A stretch of DNA of 64,000 nt from Datisca glomerata (taxonomy: Eukaryota > Streptophyta > Magnoliopsida > Cucurbitales > Datiscaceae). Numbering within the stretch: position 1 is the stretch's first letter; each line of letters begins with the position of its first letter. This document shows positions 61,196 through 64,000 of the stretch, piece after piece. The stretch spans positions 661,661 to 725,660 of the forward strand of contig QANY01009002.1 in NCBI GenBank assembly GCA_003255025.1, given 5' to 3'. The translations under genes were made by a program, and so were the position numbers. The notes below the pieces were generated by a model that made no database searches, was not told where the DNA came from, and saw only the letters and a program-made list of their open reading frames with translations.

Positions 61196-61335
61196 TATGG
61201 TGTTTGGGGTCTGCTGACCGCGTTTGGTACCCAAACGCTATAGATACAGGCGTTTGGGGACTAAATGCCTATTATGTATGGCGTTTAGGGCCTATATATT
61301 GTGTTTAGGCCCCAAACGACATACCAAACGGACAT
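61196..61335. repeat. AAACGCC palindromic cluster, right
   Basis: Repeated 'cgtttgg' and 'ccaaacg' words, including cgtttggtacccaaacg (61221-61237), matching the cluster at 56280-56410. The two clusters bracket the PMD gene and may be parts of the element's terminal regions. Confidence 0.75.
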
Positions 61336-61610
61336 GTCCAGAATTACCGAGCGATGTGCATGCCACGATGCCAAACGATAATAATGATGATCCAGCACCA
61401 TCTAACATGCAAGGTTCACACGCAGCAATGGTCTTCGGACAATGTGCGTCCTCATTCAATGTGCAAGGTGCGTACACATTCAACGTGCAAGGTGCATACC
61501 CATTCGACCCATATGCATACCTACCACCATTCAATGCATAAGGTGGATATCCTATGTACAACATAAACATCCCATACTGGTATAATTTTCTGTATCCCCT
61601 GCCGCAGTAA
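61336..61610 (+). other. Unrecognised open segment with short peptide repeats
   Basis: A plus-strand frame (part of 61224-61541) shows FNVQGAYTFNVQGAYPFDP and a Tyr/Pro-rich continuation past a stop (YNINIPYWYNFLYPLPQ). The DNA repeat tcaacgtgcaaggtgcrtac underlies it. No family is recognised. It could be a last exon of a transposon gene or a random open frame on repeats. Confidence 0.3.
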
Positions 61611-61835
61611 ATGTACATTTTGGTATTAACTTGTTTTCATAGTTTTTTTAGAATGTTATCGTCCAAATATTTATAAACCTGCTTATTTATAACAATACAC
61701 AATAATTTTGCAAAATCTGTTATTTTATAACTGTACATGATAACTTATAAAAACCCATTTTATTTATAGTTGTACACAATAATATACAAAATCTGTTTAT
61801 CATCCTTATACACAATAACTTACAAGAATTTATTG

Positions 61836-62082
61836 TGTCCTATTTTTTTATGTTCTTGTTTAAACACTCACTCATTTGACATTTCTGAAAAATTTGATGA
61901 GCTAGATGTTATTGAAGAAGACAATAATGACGAAGCGATAAATTTTGAAGCGTATGAAGATATCCCTTTTCGAAATTTATTGCACCGTCATTATTGTGTT
62001 CTTCAATAACATCTAGCTCATCAAATTTTTCAGAAATGTCAAATGGGTGAGTGTTTGCACAAGAACACCAAAAAATAAGACA
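61836..62082. repeat. Large inverted repeat, 97-bp arms
   Basis: Left arm 61836-61932 and right arm 61986-62082 are nearly perfect reverse complements (for example gagctagatgttattgaaga against tcttcaataacatctagctc, with only a few mismatches). They are separated by a 53-base spacer. The RNA from either strand would fold into a long hairpin. The left arm and spacer are open as acidic codons (FDELDVIEEDNNDE), so an exon-like sequence has been duplicated in inverted orientation. Confidence 0.93.
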
Positions 62083-62745
62083 TAATAATGTAATGCAATA
62101 TTATCTATACCTTCATTTTTTTCCTCTTCTCAAGTCTTTGATTTAAAGTAGGACTCGTCTTTAGTGGTAGTCGGGTCTCCAAGACAGATGAGTTCATATT
62201 ATAAATTCGACCAACGCTCATACGAGATGTTCCAAGGATGGTTGAAGATCTTCAACAAAATGTTACACCGAAGATCGTGAGATTTATACTCCTATAAAAA
62301 TATTTCCAATATTCAACAAACTATCATACACCTCAACATATTCAACATCGACAGCCACCCATGAGCAATTCTAGAACAATCAGAAAATTCTCAATTACAG
62401 ACTAAGAGAAGCCTAACTCCAAACTAAAACAAAACAGAAAACAAAGCTATAACATTCACCAAACTATCATGCACCTCAACAAATTCAATAATAACATCTA
62501 AGGCTTGAATATTCATCAAACACCTCAACCTCAACAAATTCAATACTGACAGCCACAAATGAGCAAGTCTAGAAAAATAAAAAAAATCTCAATTACATAA
62601 CTAAAGAAACCCTAACAAATAACTAGCAATGACAACCGTAAATAAGCAAATCCAAAACAATCAGAAAATTTCCAATTAAAGAACTAAAAGAACCCAAAAC
62701 TATAGCAAACAAAAAACAAAGCTCTTGAGTTTAAGAAAATCTGAC
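62083..62745. other. Noncoding DNA with diverged A-rich repeats
   Basis: A phrase of about 100 bases (cacctcaacaaattcaata, then aaaactc/aatttctcaattac...aactaaaa) recurs three or four times between 62290 and 62720 with heavy divergence. On the minus strand this is downstream of the Ulp1-like gene and may be its 3' part or an intron. No coding frame is recognised. Confidence 0.4.
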
Positions 62746-62749
62746 AAAT

Positions 62750-64000
62750 TACCTGGGAACGATAGTCGACAATAATTAATGCCCTGATGTCATCCATCTT
62801 TCTCAATACCCATACACAACAATCACTCCTGCAAACGTAATAATAAGTGTATCATTAAAGGGTAAAAGAAGCCCAATCGAATTCACGGTTAGTGAACTCT
62901 TTGGGCGAACTTGAAATTTTGAATGAAGAGAAGGTTGTTGGCGGGGGTAACAAATCTATGAGTTTAGGCCCAAATATCAAGTCCATACCTTCTAACTATA
63001 ATTACATTCACAAAATATAAAAATATAATCAATGCCAAGTTTACACATGTTGTAAGACAAATTACAAGTCATGATTAAGGGTTAGAACATACAATCTTGT
63101 TTTACCTTTTTGGTCCATCCTGCGTTACATCGGCTATCTCGCGTTGTGTCCGATACAATGACTTCCTCGTCCATGATGGAGATCTTTGTCATAAACCAAT
63201 GATCTCGACCATCAGATATCAGAATACAGATCTAGATTACATAATATATTTACACAATCATACTAAGTCAACATTTAATATTTTAACTACATTAAATTTT
63301 TTTATCATAGTTTTTAGCTCAAGTGTTGGCGCGTATCTATCCACGATCTTGTGTTTCCTTACAAAATTAGGAAGCTCTACTAGTTTTGAAACACATTGAC
63401 TCTGCAGTGGCATAACAAAAATATGATACACAAGGTACATACAAACCTAAAATAAGGATGATACTGAGTAGTAAACACTCACAATAAAAAACATGAGAAG
63501 AAACCAGAATCGGTTGCTCATCGATGCACGACGAGCCTCCAAGGTCAAAATGCTGATAAACAAGTCTATAAAGTCTGAGCCAAGCCAATTTTCTAGATCG
63601 AGAGTCTTTAGGTCTCTCCATTTAGCATGGAGGCCAGAATGTCTAACGAGAATCTCGCTGCAAAAGACAAATAAAAGACAAACTTTATCAAAATTTGGTC
63701 GTGATGGTGTGTCAAATTTTGTTAGATTAGTGTGACTACTACTTATCCTCTAATCTTTTGTCAAAAATATACTCCATTAAACGCCCATCTTTCACTTCTC
63801 GTAGGTCCTACAACGTGTACGGGTCTACTTTAAATACCTTCTTGTTGCATTTAGTGATTGGTTTACCCTTCAAATAGGGTGAACTGAGTAGAGAACCATC
63901 TATCCTCTCCCCAGTGATGCGTAACTTCATCGGGAATCAGCTTTCGGTAGACTCGGACAAATCTTGTTTACCCTACCAAAACACACCCCCAAGTAAGGTG
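62750..64000 (-). pseudogene. Ulp1-like cysteine protease gene of a plant DNA transposon, 5' end outside window
   Basis: Minus-strand exon-like pieces occur in order. About 63930-63740 has SSPYLKGKPITK and KKVFKVDPYTL, with an in-frame stop. 63659-63490, starting after a TTGCAG acceptor, has SGLHAKWRDLKTLD and ENWLGSDFIDLFISIL, the segment that opens Ulp1 catalytic domains. 63400-63290 has CVSKLVELPNFVRKHKIVDR. 63220-63110 has SDGRDHWFMTKISIMDEEV, containing the catalytic His in HWF. 62832-62757, between AG and GT, has SDCCVWVLRKMDDIRALI, the catalytic Cys region, with Cys replacing the Gly of the usual DCG. Such C48 peptidase genes accompany DUF1985/PMD genes in plant Mutator- and CACTA-type elements; the substrate there is unknown. 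Stops in some pieces suggest decay, but exon limits are uncertain. The gene continues beyond 64000. Confidence 0.7.

Overview
The window is plant nuclear DNA, almost certainly from a eudicot. It is strongly AT-rich, has spliced genes with GT/AG introns, and is crowded with plant-type transposable elements (CACTA, Mutator, Ty3/gypsy, Ty1/copia, LINE). I cannot name the species. I see one intact host gene: a four-exon, minus-strand gene (4837-9398) for a 661-residue U-box/ARM-repeat E3 ubiquitin ligase of the PUB12/PUB13 type. All other coding sequence I recognise belongs to decayed mobile elements or to host gene pieces carried inside them.

Layout. 1-540: GC-rich gene-edge-like DNA. 540-4200: AT-rich, nothing recognisable. 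4837-9398: the PUB13-like gene. 9600-16400: AT-rich intergenic DNA with one orphan CACTA-like end. 16466-18085: remnant of a DUF1985-type transposon gene with an acidic tail. 18771-20029: two different copia-type LTRs, one with an initiator-Met tRNA primer site. 20375-20566: a CACTA end. 20670-21343: an internally deleted Mutator-like derivative on the minus strand. 23200-25520: a fuller but dead Mutator-like (MuDR) transposase on the plus strand, followed by a TA microsatellite containing a 48-base assembly gap. 27551-27936: a MITE-like element. 28015-30806: a copia-type remnant. 31587-34639: a CACTA transposase remnant interrupted by a LINE 3' end.

34640-48740 is a minus-strand Ty3/gypsy element: 3' LTR, polypurine tract, integrase, protease and gag. 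It is broken by a CACTA element at 37137-40142 that sits inside the integrase, with a near-perfect 3-bp target duplication, and carries the first coding exon of a NAC transcription factor. A second CACTA-bounded block (about 41460-46456) sits where reverse transcriptase and RNase H should be, and carries spliced fragments of another host gene. 48745-49770 is a second DUF1985 remnant that abuts the truncated gypsy element. 52200-53143 holds two more CACTA right ends. 53630-56150 holds arrays of a minisatellite whose orientation flips. 57390-60760 is a plant-mobile-domain (PMD) transposon gene containing an internal 265-bp triplication. 61836-62082 is a 97-bp-arm inverted repeat. 62750-64000 is a minus-strand Ulp1-like cysteine protease gene of the kind carried by plant DNA transposons.

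The strongest candidate for a new observation is the gene-fragment capture by CACTA elements nested in the gypsy element. I found no convincing new multi-gene system. Coordinates of degraded elements are approximate unless a terminal motif is cited.
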